Assembly: GCF_021155775.2 (NCBI RefSeq)
Contig: NC_060237.1
Coordinates: 2,234,501-2,298,500 of the forward strand
Length of the DNA: 64,000 nt
Reading direction: 5' to 3'
Origin: Neodiprion pinetum
Lineage: Eukaryota > Arthropoda > Insecta > Hymenoptera > Diprionidae
Every line of letters starts with the position of its first letter. The first letter of the stretch is position 1. Under the pieces are notes generated by a model, which searched no databases, was not told the origin of the DNA, and saw only the letters and a program-made list of their open reading frames with translations. This document shows positions 24,301 through 36,784 of this stretch, in pieces. The position numbers and the translations under genes are program-made.

Positions 24301-27300
24301 TTTTCAAACTTGTCTAAATACAAAAAAAAAACGGGTGTAAAATAGGTGGCAAGAATACTTACGACCATGTCCGAAAGGGTTAAAAGCACAGCTGATACGT
24401 GCAAAGGGCAAACTAGGCAGACGGCTGATCGTGAGTGGAAGCCACCTTGAGCTGGAAGTCTTGAATGACGGAACGCGTCAGGCCGCACATGCTGCAGACC
24501 TAATATCGCCGTTCGATAACGCGGTCGCGTTTCTTACCGAAGAGTATATTGGGTTGGAAGTGATCTGCGGGGTTTCAAAAAAAATGAAAAAAGAAAAAAA
24601 ACAATTCTCACGTCCCTTTATTTACCTTAATCGTAAGCGACGGTGGGACATTTTTTTCTTTCGCACTCTGAGCAAACACCCGTATTTGCGAATTTCTCCG
24701 ATGGAGTAATTGGCGCTTCCGGAACTCAGAAGTAGGTGGTCGTTGAACTATGCGGGCAGAACCGAAATTGAGCGAACAATTTTTAGGGGGTTGAATTAAT
24801 CAACTCGAACACGTTTCTTTTTCCCCCGTTTTACACGGAACGCCTTTATTCTGTATGATTGTTTTTTTTTTCTTTCTTTTTTTTTTTTCTCGACAACTTT
24901 AGTTGATCCAACTCTGTATTTAAAAACGTATCGTTGCAAGTTTCACGGTCGCGGTATCATCGATTGAAGCATCATCACCCACCGGCTGATGGGCAGCAAT
25001 TATTTGCCTGAGAGAATCGTAATTATTCAGGTGGCGTGAATTAAACTCTGGTATAATTATGTCATTCCGGGAAATTTTCTTCTCGTTTTTGACTTTGCTT
25101 ACTGGACATCGGAAATGTGCCGCGACATTTCTCTCCCTCTCTCACTATCTTTCTCCAAATTGCAACACATACCTGTAACAAATCGTGGCACACGCTGCAG
25201 CAGCAGAGAATTCACTTTTATAATTCTCCTTGGGTACCTTAGATTTTTCATTTGGATGATGAAAAGGGAGTTGAAAAAATTTTATAACACAAATAGGTAA
25301 AGATAAATTGCACATATCTGTAATAAATAAATAACCAACACAATTTTTTGACCGAATGTTGTTCTTAGTATTTAAAAAAAAAAAAAAAAAACAAATACTC
25401 ACGCCTTACATTTTTTCTTCCAACTCGTAAGCCTGGCGCGAAAATCTCGAATATCCGTTACATAGGTATGTACATACCTGTGGGTATAACAGATATATTA
25501 TTCCCGGCACGTACGCGAGCTCATTTCAATCCGTGCCTAAAGGAACGGTGAAAGAAAACTTTTAGCGAAAACCGTATGACTCCGGAATCCCAAGTTTTAT
25601 ATTAATGCACTTCCGCCCCCGGTTCGCGGCTCTGATGTATAACGGATTTTCGCGAAAGTTGAGCCGCTGTGAAAGGAAGCGTCGTGATTTTCTGAAGAAA
25701 CTTCTTTTTTTTTGTTTTTTGTTTGTTTTCATACAAGACAAATTCGCACCCTGCAGTTTTAAATTCCAATGAAATATTCTCCAGTGTTTCACTATTCAAA
25801 TCGAAATTAAAGCTCCAATGAATTACCGTCTCACTATATTTTCATTTTCTCTCCTTTTCTCGCAAATTTAGGCTCAAGAATATTGCGTATATTCTCGAGG
25901 TACCGAGTAATATCAATCGTCGCTTTTAGTCCGTTTAAATTTCGTTGCGTCGTCGAGGGTTTAGCCTCAGTTTAAAGCAATTCGTCTCCCAGACGTCAAA
26001 CAGGATTCAACCAAAAAAAAAAGAAACAACAAAATAAGCACCGAGAAAAAAATTAATATCCGAGGGGCTGTGTAACGGCAGCATGAAAAATTGCGAAATA
26101 AAAGTGCCGCGGGAACGTCGCGTTTCCGAATACGACGTTATACATGCGTTTTATAGGTACATGGATACGTATATATACACGTATGCGTCGCGGAATTAAA
26201 ACGGCGAGGAGGATTAATCAACGCAAAAAACTTTTGCCGCCTGTACGCAATTTTTAGTAGCGAGTGAATTTTTTTCCACAGCATATTCAACTCTTCGCTG
26301 CAACGAGACTCGCTCGGGCGAGTTGCTGATGTATAAATTATTTTTTAATTCAACGAGAAACGGAACCATATCCGACCTTAATTACGTCCGCGTTGGGCAA
26401 TTTTCAAACTATTTTTTCCCTCCCTTTGACTTTGCCGAAAGGTGAATAAAAAAATTCAGTCTCGTTAATTACCGTCGTTGTTCGCAGTGAGTCTTCAGAG
26501 CGACAAAAGCTCACCGACGCCGTCAAAGTTCACCAGATTCACGCTGACAGCCGAGACCGAAACCGAGGACTCGTCAGGGGACACCGGTTACTTCGAAGTC
26601 GATGATTCGAACTTCAGCAAATATTCGGAATTATGTCCTAACGCGGTCGTCGAAGCGTCGGAGATCCGCAAGGACGACGTCTCCGTCTTCTGGACCAGTC
26701 CCATCGACGAGGGTGGATGCATCTTCATCAGGTACGTTTTTAAGGATTTAAACGGCTGCACGTTCTCGATCGAAAGTGACCCTAGTCGACGATATCGGAT
26801 AAAAATCGGAAAACAAAAATCAATCGCAACAAAAGCGATAAGAAAATTAAATCTGAATAATAATAATGATAATGCCCAACAGTTGTCAATGAATTGCTCA
26901 GGGAATGATTTTGTATTTTTTTTTTTTCTTTTTTTTTGTGGTGCGACATGATTTCATTGATGTTTCTGAGTTAATTTTTAACGAATTTTCTCGCTGTTTT
27001 GAAACTTTGTATAAACTGTATTTACGAAACTATTCGTTCGGTGTCCCGGAAACCTTTTAATTGTAACGCAAAACGTTTTTACGAAAACGTATCGAAGGTT
27101 GACGATTTTTCCTCCATTATTCAAAATTTAAAATTTTCCAAACATAATGAGAAAATTCTTTAAAAATTCGCGAATCAACGAATTCGTTTCACATTAGAAA
27201 AAAGCAAAAACAAAAAACTATTCCTGGAAAATTTGTGAAACATATTATATTGGCTACTTTTTGGCATTGTTATTATTGAAATTGAATTTTCTTATCGCGA

Positions 27301-30300
27301 TTTCGGGGCTGATCGGAGCGCCGTCTCCGTTTCTTCCAGGGCGATGGTCATGGAGTCCCCGGACGTCTGGTACATGGACGACGGGGGCCTGACGGTGGAG
27401 GTCTGCCCGTCGTCTTCTTCCTCGGGTAGCGGAGATCCTGGCCCGGTATTGCAGACCTGCTGCGCCTGCGCCGAGGCGAAGTACGAGGTCACCTTCGAGG
27501 GGCTCTGGTCTCGGAACACCCACCCTAAGGTGCTTGAAAATTCCCACCCTTCGAAGTAAAAGTTTCTTCGCCCCTGTCACGATGCAATATCCTCGATCCG
27601 TAATTTCCAGGACTTTCCTACCAACGCATGGCGAACGAAATTCTCCGACGTTATCGGCGCCTCGCATACGGTGGATTACCGCTTTTGGGAGTACATGAAA
27701 TACGCCAGCGACGGTTTGCGACAGGTCGCCGAACGCGGGGTTACCCGCACGCTCGAGTCCGAGTTGAAGGAGCAGGTAATCGGGGTTAAATTGCTCCGGT
27801 CTGCTACACTTTTCACCCTGATTTATCAGGTTATATAACGACGATGAAAAAATGGAAAAACTTTTTTTTTACTTTTAGTTTCCGTTGAGATGAATAAAAT
27901 TCGATTCTATGTACGTCGAATGATGAGCAGAACCTTTGTTTATTGGTTACAAAGTTTGTTTTTGTCTTTTTGTTTAATTATTATTTTCGAATGAAAATGA
28001 TTTAAATGCAAAATCGAATTCTGTTTAGTTGTTATCTACGATAAATGTTTGGTAAAATAGGTGATCTTTCTCAAACTCCGAAATATCGTTCTTGTTTCTA
28101 CAAAAACAAGCTTTATGTGGTAAAAGTATTTTTTCATTTATTCGTTACGTAGAATAAATCAAAATTTGACATCAAGAACCCAGTCTCTGTTTCTCTTCAC
28201 TTTAGAGCGAACACATCCGCACCATAATCAAGGCCAGAGGAATAAGCTACCCGAACGTCACCGGAAAAACATTCGCGGTGTTCCGCGTGGACCAGAAACA
28301 CCATCTCATGTCGCTGGTCACCATGATCGGTAATCACTGTTTAGTCTGGCATTTTGATTCCTGTCGGATCATCGATTCGTGCGGTTCAACTCTGATATAA
28401 GAGTGATCGAGCTGCCCTTGGAAACGAACTCCAGCGGCTATTGTTTCTGCATAATTTGAAATAATCGGTAGAGGCCATCCATAAATTACGTAACGTCTTT
28501 TAACTTGACTCAAATTTCGCGCGTCCTCTGATATCTTAATATGACATTATTTTATCATAACAAATGTGCAATTTTACTGCCATACCTATATACAGTTCCT
28601 TTTAACCTTACGTTGAAAATGTTTTCAAAACTTTCATATTTCACACGTACGTCTTAATAATTCACTTTGTTACGTTATGGTAAACGGTGTGGAAAATGAA
28701 AGGAAACAGCGTTAGGCAATTTACGGATGGCCACGTACGTGTAACAAATAATATTTTGACGAGGCGTTCTTCTTCACACGGCAGACCCTTCGCCGGACTG
28801 GATAGTCGGAGTTTCCGGACTTGAGCTGTGCCTGGCGAACTGTTCCTGGGTAGAGCACAGGGAGTTGAATCTCTTCCCATACGACGCGGGCACGGATAGC
28901 GGAATAACGTATCTCGTGAGTGCGGAAACACGCTTCAGCATCCGCAACACCCCTCATAATCTCTACGATTTGCTACGAATTTTTAGGAAAATTGAGACTA
29001 AAACAATTTTTTGTACAACATTATAAACATGCGTAGTCTTTCATGAAAATTTTATGTTTTCTCTAGTAAATAATCTACAAGAAACTGATTTTTTTTTTTA
29101 AAAGAAAATTAACAATACTTTAGAAAAAACAATGCATGTTCACAATTTAATAGAAATAATACGAAATAATTTAATTTTTTTAAACATTCGTAGCAGTAGA
29201 AATTTTCACCGTCATTCCAATACGTTGGAAATATCTATCATTTTTCCGTGATTCATACGCGCGTTACGCTCGTAATTTCAGCCCGGCTGTATAACGGCGG
29301 TCTCCAATTTAAACACACGGCAACCATCCGTGAATTTACGTCGCGGTAAACCGCGGACACGGTCAGCTGCTCGCATTTTCTGCGAAACTGTGCAGACGCG
29401 GTGCACTCGCGTATCCACCAATTGTTTGCAAATAACCGACGCAGATACAGACCTCGGTATACGTGATACAACTATACAGTATAGGTACAGGTATAGGTGC
29501 GTAAGGTTGCAAATAACCCCCGTTTCAATTTCGAATGTCTCACCTCCCAGAGCACTTCCAAACAATCAAAAAATGATTCTCTAACTTTTTACAAAATTTT
29601 TATCTCAACTGTAACTGGTTTCACCAAAGGGTTCATTTCCCCATTTAACCCGTTTCATAGGAACGGTAAACCTGCCAAACGGATTTCGATGAATTTTGAT
29701 ATATAGGGGGGTTCCTTGGGCTGCTGATTATGAAATTTAAAGTGGTTGTTCCATTACGACGGACAAACATCCCAAAATTAAATTACTTGACATTGTCATA
29801 GTGGGTTTGTTATTTTGAATTTCCTCACCCCCATAAGATTTCATCAAAATCGGTTTGGAACATTTACCGTTCCCTTGAAAAGGGTTAAATGGAAAAATCA
29901 ACTCTCTGACGACACGGATCGTAGTTAATATATAAATCTGACAACGTCAGGGAATTATTTGTAGCCGATTTGGGGAGTGAGACATTCGAAATTCAAAAAT
30001 GACTTTGTTAACATCCACCCCGGTAGACACGTATACGATTCGACAAAGGATATCCGGATCTTAAACTCGATTTGGCTGACAGTTGGCTCGTGACAGATAC
30101 CGTGAAACTTCAACTCTCTTTACTTCTTCTTGTGGAAATTTTGTGATAAAAAATTCTCGACCTAGAGGGATTTCATACGACGGATAAAAGCACTTCGGAT
30201 AATACGGTACACGTGTTATTGATACGCGTGATACGTTAAGTACTTTTGAAAAGAGAATGCGGAAAGATTGAATTTCGTTCTGAAAATTCCTGAAAACGCG

Positions 30301-33300
30301 ATGTTAAGGCAGGAATATCTTTATCACCTGAATTCCGGGCGGATTTCAACGCACGTTCGACGTATGCGTCGAACGCCGTTTAATTATGCGTCGATCGATT
30401 CACCAGCCCTCGATCATCTCTTTGTCGACAGTCGCAAGACACCCCGACAGATCCACAGGAGCGAATTACCCGCATAACGTCAACCTTTCCAAACGACCCG
30501 GCTTCTCCTTTCTACGACGAAACGGGAGCGGACATGAAGCCGATAGCGAAACTCTATCTGAACCGACAACGTCTGTACGAAAAGACTTGCGACGCGACAT
30601 CGGCCGAAGGTCCAAGAGGTGAGGATCCTCATCCTTAATCAATCTTACCTACAATTATACTATATCCAATGATAATCGTAAGCATCGAGTAATCATCGAC
30701 CTTGTCCGACCCGATGCAGAAGCTTGTTACACGAGTTCCTGGGGCGAGTGGAACCAATGCTCGCGTACCTGTGGAAGAGGGCAGAAACTTCGTCAACGAT
30801 ATTACCTCGACCGCGACGCAGCTTTGGCGGCAAACTGTAGGGAGGAATTGACCGATCGATCGAGATGCAAGAACGAGCGGTGGTGAGTTTTCCCGAAGGT
30901 TCAAACTTTCCTTCACCTTTTCAGAGTTATTCTTGACCGTGTAAACCGCTGTCGGGTTCGATTTGCCGGGTAGACGAGGGTCGCCTCGGAATTGAATAAA
31001 CTTTGATGAATTCTTCAGCCCAGGAATAGATCCCGGTGATTGCGACCTCGAGGAGTGGACCAGCTGGTCCTCGTGCAGTACCACCTGCGGTACGGGGTTC
31101 AAAACTCGGTCCCGTAAATTTCGCGATCGGAAGACCAGGAAGTACTGCATGCACAATTTGGAACGCCACGAGCTGGAGCAGACCTTTGAGTGCGAAGACA
31201 ACGAGCCCTGTCCCGACTCGGATCCCGACGCCGAGGAGGTAAGCGAAAGCACCGAAAATACTGTCGAAGACAACGTCGAGGAGGTACCGACGCTGGGGGA
31301 ATGGTCGCAGGTACGAAACACCATGAATCTAAATCGCGCCATTCACGCATCGTCTGTTTTATTCCGTGGAAAGAATCGTACGCGATTACACCTGCGCCAT
31401 TTCTCACGCAATCGTTCCATTGCACAGGCACGCGCATTTGAAGCAAGCTTGCAGGGTCAGGAGTAGTCGTGACGTACGTAAGACGAACTATTCGTTCGCA
31501 GAGAACTGCGTGAAACTGGACAGTGACGATTGTAAATGCATACGAGTATTTCGAACGAACGTTAATGACGACAGAACGATTTTGTCGCCGACTGTTTTCT
31601 CCCCCTCTTCGTCAAATCGACGACGAAACTCTACGAAGCTCTGCAAAGGCTTATAGGTAGCGCACGCATGGTTTTCAGGCGAACCGAAATCTTCGACAAC
31701 GCATAAAATTGATACCATATTCGCTTGCGATCAGTGTCCGAACGAGAGATTCACCGAGTGGTCCATGTGGTCACCATGCAGTGCCAGCTGCGGTCCAGGA
31801 GTAAAACTGCGATCCAGGCTGCTGAAGATGTCCTGGGGTAACTTGGAGGAATCGGAGGAACTTAATCTGGAAAACTGTAAAACCGAACAGGCTGCTTGCG
31901 TGGCGGCGATGCCGACTTGCGATTTCTCGGAGGAAACGGCACGAAGTAAGTTTCGATTTTAACCGGGCGGGATTGCAAGCTCGGAAACTTGCTTGCTGAA
32001 GGTATAGATGCACGCAACGAATGGTCCTGCACATCTCACATTCCGAATGTTACCGTGACAGGCATTTGCAGTGAACCGCAGGTCGGTGGGAATTGCAACG
32101 CGAACATTTTGCGGGTATATTTTGATAGCGCGAGCAATGAGTGCCGCAGGTTCAATTACACAGGGTGCGGTGGTAACAGGAATAACTTTCCAACCGAGCA
32201 GGATTGCAATAACGTATGCAGTAAATACCAAAGTGAGTTTTTACCAATCGATTTGCAATTTTCTGCTACAAGCTGATGTGTATTCCTGGTAATCCGCGTA
32301 ATTTGAATAAAGTGTCCCAGTTATTGACCTTTTTTGGTTGTACGTATCTTTAGTTCCAAAATTACCAAAACATAAATCTCCAGCGTACAACCCTCGAGCG
32401 ATTGGTTCTAGTCATCGAGAAATTCACAATTTGTGCCGGAAATTTGTAATCTTGGAAAATACAAGGGTCAATAACAGGTACACTTACCTCATCAGCCTGA
32501 GACACATACTAATCCGCCTGATTACAAACATCCTTTTCCTTACGTTTCCGCACGCTTACTAACGCAACTAACAACGCAGGGGAGCTTAGGGCCAACCTTT
32601 CGGCTGTGATGAAGAAATTTAAGGTCTCACTGAGCAGCGTACTGACCTATCACGTCCCGACCCAAGATCAACGCAGCGGGAAAATGAAGAGAGCCAAATA
32701 CGGTGAAGTCGTTTTTACGGAACTTCGAGTATACGTATACCGATCCATCCGATTTATCCGATTCTTTTTTCGTTTTTATCTCCGTAGCCTCCTTTCCATG
32801 GCTCCTTACCATATCCGAGTGGCTCGGTATTGTTTTCGATCGTGAAAATGCGAACTTTACTTTGATCGACAGGTGAAGTCACCGACAGGCCATTTCCCGC
32901 CGAGTTTCCATCCGTCAGTCAAACCGTCGACGGATATCCACTTGACTGTGAGATTACTGAATGGGGCGAGTGGTCGGCCTGCGGCTCCAATTGCAAGGGC
33001 TACACGTACCGGAAACGAATGATTCTGGTAAGCACACTCGTTTACATGAAGAGTTGAAAATTTCCGCGACCCGGTCTTTGTTTTATTATTGTTTCTATTC
33101 CGTCTTTGAAGCTATGTTCAAGTATGGCGTGACAAGATATGGCTGTTGATAATGTGATGTCGCATTATTGCTTTCAGCGAGAAGCGAGAAACGAAGGAAG
33201 AAGATGTCCGAAAAAACTACAACAGAAAAGACGATGCAAGAAGGTTCCGCCTTGTTGTAAGTGGACGTTTTATTTTTAAAAATGATTTCCCGTTTTTCTC

Positions 33301-34117
33301 ACCAATAAGATACAGAGTGTTCATATTTGACGGAGGTTCAGAAGCACTACTCGAACGATTTCATCGCTACACACAACCCGTTCCATGCTTGGAAAAATGT
33401 CTAATCCATACATTGGCTATTTTTTTTTTTTTTATTGACAAACCAACTTGCCCCTTCCCCATGCTTTCCGGACACCAGGGAGTAGAAAATTTTTCCGATC
33501 GTTCAACGGTGGCGCAAAAATACCATCCACAAAATTGTATTGATTTTTATTTGGCAAGAAGGTGAAGTATCTCATTACTTCATTTCGCTAATTTCTAATT
33601 CACCCATTGATTGCGTTTCAGTCAACTTGAACAATGGAATGCGATGTCAGTTGCCGCGACTTAGTCGTAGGGATTAGTATAATTTGAAAGAAATGTCAGA
33701 GTTGAACGAAAAAAATGCATTATGAAAGATAAATCTCTACACCGGTTTCAGCAACACGAAGAGACATGCGCCGTAGAAGTTATAACGAAGTCTTCGACGG
33801 GACGAGCGATCATTTCAGTGAGTCGTGATATTTAGTATTATTTATTTTCTCACAGCAACACCGTTCAATTAAAAAAGAACCTTAAGCCGAATGGCAAATC
33901 AACGAATTATCTCCGTTATTTCTTAGATTCCATCGACTGCGAGTTATCTTCATGGTCGACGTGGTCACCGTGTTCGGCAACGTGCGGACATTCGGTTCGT
34001 CACAGAACCAGGAACGTTATCGTATCGCCGGAGGGTCCGAACGCGAAGCTCTGCCCTTCGGTAGCACAGTTCGTGACATGCCCTTTGGCTGCCTGCGACG
34101 AATCAACGAGGCAGTAG
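18320..34117 (+). CDS. Spondin-1-like secreted matrix protein with Kunitz domain (F-spondin/fat-spondin family)
   Basis: Sixteen coding exons join in phase: 18320-18518, 26488-26731, 27340-27529, 27611-27775, 28206-28329, 28785-28915, 30432-30618, 30720-30882, 31019-31238, 31735-31945, 32002-32232, 32580-32702, 32873-33027, 33178-33256, 33752-33817 and 33927-34117, giving 892 residues. Order of domains: signal peptide (about 1-23, cleaved before NCDRTPD), Reeler (about 25-170), Spondin_N (about 200-395, with AKYEVTFEGLWSRNTHPK and GVSGLELCLANCSW), thrombospondin type-1 repeats at about 417, 478, 546, 757 and 836 (for example SSWGEWNQCSRTCG and TEWSMWSPCSASCG), and one Kunitz domain at about 631-685 with all six cysteines. 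It is a secreted adhesion/matrix protein. The Kunitz P1 position after the second cysteine is Asn rather than Lys/Arg, so trypsin inhibition is unlikely. Exon 9 may extend to 31310 (alternative donor, 24 extra residues). Confidence 0.93.
18519..26487 (+). other. First coding intron of the spondin gene (8 kb)
   Basis: This 7,969-nt intron has donor GTGAGT and acceptor TTCGCAG and separates the signal-peptide exon from the Reeler exon. No exon of another gene was recognised on either strand. It contains a MITE-like copy at 23021-23430 and several A/T runs. Long first introns often hold enhancers; nothing here proves one. Confidence 0.8.
23021..23430. mobile_element. MITE-like element, copy 2
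   Basis: The termini are inverted copies of TACACCGAGA (left: TACACCGAGAAATATTT; right, reverse strand: TACACCGAGATAAATTT). The interior matches the copy at 13841-14190, with about 60 extra bases between positions 23080 and 23200. It is non-coding and lies inside spondin intron 1. Confidence 0.78.
29631..29902. mobile_element. Short element with ~65-bp terminal inverted repeats
   Basis: Positions 29631-29695 and the reverse complement of 29838-29902 agree at about 53 of 65 bases, sharing blocks such as CCATTTAACCC and GGAACGGTAAA. The ~140-bp centre is non-coding. Such foldback structure is typical of MITE or foldback elements. It lies in the spondin intron between exons 28785-28915 and 30432-30618. 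Confidence 0.7.
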
Positions 34118-34590
34118 AGCGGGAAATATGAATAAATTACAATTTTAACGAAGATAAGTAATTATTAGAATGTTGAAATATTATTCAGATAGGTCGATGG
34201 AGACTTTCGATGGAAATGCTGAAGCTGTAAGGTTCGTTGATTATCACCTGTGTAACTGTTGGGCATGGAAACAGCTGTGAAAAAAATTACCAGGTATAAT
34301 CTTACCACATGTTATGTCGTGGAAAACCACGAGAATCAAAATAGGCTTATTATAGAGAAAAACCCGTTATTCTCTTTCCAAAATTTAACATAGATCATTT
34401 ACGATCATGTACGTATGAAGTACAGATTGACTTAGGACTAGTCACTGGACTTTATTAATTTTTCCATTTACGCAGGAGTGAAACGAATCAACTGTAATTA
34501 AGAAATTATAGTAAGTCATAAAAGAATATATTATTATGCTATGAGAAACGTCGTTATTTGATTATCGGTATTCTAAACCGATTCGCGATG

Positions 34591-34600
34591 AATAAATAAA
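34591..34600 (+). other. Doubled poly(A) signal of spondin
   Basis: Two overlapping AATAAA words lie about 475 bp after the stop. A third at 34131 is only 14 nt past the stop and would leave a minimal 3' UTR. Confidence 0.45.
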
Positions 34601-35267
34601 GATCGTAGGGTCATAGATTGTTCAATGTACGATACAGGCATTTATGAAGTTTTTCACCGACTGCATTTCGAAATCTCTATCGTTCAACGTATTATATCAA
34701 TCGTATTAGTTTAATAGGTGCAATTATAATAATTGCTAGAATATAGTTACTGTTGTTTTGTCGTCTTAAAAGCCAGAGCTAACAACTTTCTTGCTACGAG
34801 TTATATAAGTATTTATAATGATTAATTGACTTATTTTATCCTGATCTATAAACGTTGGAGACAAATTCTTATTCTCTTTGATATACATAGTTAAATAATA
34901 CGAAAAAGAATATGAAATCTATGTCTAACAAATTTTTTATTACACGAGGCTAACACGTAAACTAGACTTTTCTCTTTTATTTTACGAATTTTCATGAATA
35001 AATGCGCGGTGAATGTAAAAGCATATCGATAGAGTTAAGATACAGACACATATTGCAAATGAGTAAAAGTAAGGTATCAAACTTTTCTTTACCGTGTCCA
35101 TTATGACAATAAAAAATATATCTATTAGTACTAGTAGTAGTGTTAGATCATGATAAGAATAACAAGACAGACATTAGTCGCAATTGAAATAATAAATATT
35201 ATATATTCTACTATTGTAAATATATAGCATAATAATATCGAAAGAAATTGCACACAAATGTTTTGTA

Positions 35268-35274
<7 letters not shown>

Positions 35275-35311
<37 letters not shown>

Positions 35312-35349
35312 CACAAGTGTTTTGTATATATATATATAATATATATAAA
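35275..35349. repeat. Two (TA)n tracts flanking a short duplicated word
   Basis: TA runs at about 35275-35311 and 35326-35349 are each preceded by a copy of the same word (ACACAAATGTTTTGTA and ACACAAGTGTTTTGTA), so the microsatellite and its left flank appear duplicated in tandem. Confidence 0.85.
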
Positions 35350-35792
35350 ATATGTATACATGTTTTCATTTACGTAAATATATATGTACAATAATTATTT
35401 GAGTACTAAATGGCATTGTAGACAATGTACACGGTTTTTCACCAAATTCGCGGTATTAAGCCTCAAATAGTGAAAAAGAAAAGAGAAACAGGAACATCAT
35501 CATTTAGACTTATTTCCTCATTACAGTTAGTGTAATGGGCATGACTTGTGTTTAATTGTGAAAGAAATTCTTCACCACTGCACAGCTGGTAATGATTTAT
35601 TTTTCAGTATTATCATCACAAGTACACTACCTACATAAATCTATCACCAAACTAACGTGGGAAATGAAATTCTCTCTCATCGAAGAACTAAAGAACAATT
35701 GTTTACAGTCACTTCATAATTAATTTCTATTTGAATATGTACAGTTGCTTTGTAGCTGGATGAACAAGTTACATATCTAGCAGTTCATACAC

Positions 35793-36676
35793 TCAAGTAG
35801 ATTCTGACCGCTTTGTGGTCCCGTCTTCAGATTCCTCGATAGGTGTTTCGTCAGAATCCACTTGAGAATCTTGCTTCATTACCTTCAGAGGGACCAATTG
35901 AAACTTGACGGTGCCTTCCTTGACACGTTTTTGTACCGCTTTACCAGCATGGTTTGTTCCGGCTACAATAACTTCGTATATTTTTTCCTATAGAAAAAAA
36001 GTTTGTGGAATTGACCGATGAATGTTTATCAACAGTTTGGAACAATTCGATCTCTATCAACAACAGTGAACAGGGTTCTTACCGCAGCTTGCAAATTACC
36101 GTCAGCAGTTATGGTTACTCTAACTTCGTGCCTCTTGTTTAACCACTTGACGAAATTTCTCATCTTCGAGTCCAAGTCGTGATCAGCTATTTTTGCAGTG
36201 ATACCAGCAATTTTTGGCTCTTTCACCGGGCCGTTTGGTCTGGCGGACTTCTGTTTTCGACGATTTAACTCTTCGGCAAAGTATTCGGTGCCTGTCATAA
36301 GCTTGTAAATTGGTCTCTTGGTCTTTCCAGCGGCATCCATGACTTTGACCAATTTTAATTCCCTCCGCTTCGATATCCTATGGGCCTCATCCAGCGTCAT
36401 CACCGACGGGGTAAGATCTGGCGATATTACGGTGACCATGACATTCTGGGTCATTTTCGACTTTCCAGGCGCCGCTTGATCATCGCTCTTCGGTTTCTCA
36501 GTGAGGTTAAGTCCGTCGGTTGACGTTCCCCTCGTAACCGTTGTGTACAAAAATCTATTCGGACTCCTTTCCGACAATCGCGGTACTTTCGTGCCACAAA
36601 CAACCTGCGATACGCAGCCTTTTCGAATTAATTTCACTATTCCGAGTCTTCGCATCACATTGCGTAACGACGACAT
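35793..36676 (-). CDS. mIF3: Mitochondrial translation initiation factor IF-3
   Basis: Two exons, 36083-36676 and 35793-35987, give 262 residues, close to the human protein (278). The first in-frame ATG gives MSSLRNVMRRLGIVKLIRKG, an Arg-rich presequence expected to target mitochondria. The IF3 N-terminal domain is seen at about residues 80-135 (LDEAHRISKRRELKLVKV then PIYKLMTG). The C-terminal ribosome-binding domain starts around 145 (GITAKIADHDLDSKMRNFVK) and runs into exon 2 (EKIYEVIVAGTNHA), followed by an acidic Ser/Glu-rich tail. The factor keeps mitochondrial ribosomal subunits apart and proofs initiator tRNA. The start is only 108 bp from that of the divergent GUF1 gene. Confidence 0.92.
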
Positions 36677-36784
36677 CGTCGAACTTTCAAATTCCTTCCC
36701 CCAACACAACAGTGACTTACGGTGTTTTTAGGTTATGTTATGTTAGGTTATGTTACCGATGAAGTTTTAATATTCGTCGACGAA
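36677..36784. promoter_or_regulatory. Probable bidirectional promoter shared by mtIF3 and GUF1
   Basis: Only 108 bp separate the two start codons, so both 5' UTRs and both promoters must overlap. Positions 36731-36755 consist of repeated GTTATGTTA/GTTAGGTTA words, which resemble the insect TTAGG-type motif. I see no TATA box on either side. Function is inferred from the geometry. Confidence 0.6.

Larger units (their letters stand above)
34118..35792. other. Convergent 3' flanks of spondin and mtIF3
   Basis: Very AT-rich with no coding-like frame. AATAAA signals for spondin occur at 34131 and, more plausibly, as a doubled signal at 34591-34600. On the minus strand, the mtIF3 signal is likely the one read from 35601 to 35596. 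A TA microsatellite lies at 35275-35349. Confidence 0.55.

Noticed and set aside
35143..35391. 82-codon frame of YI repeats
   Set aside because: Produced by the TA microsatellite, not a protein.
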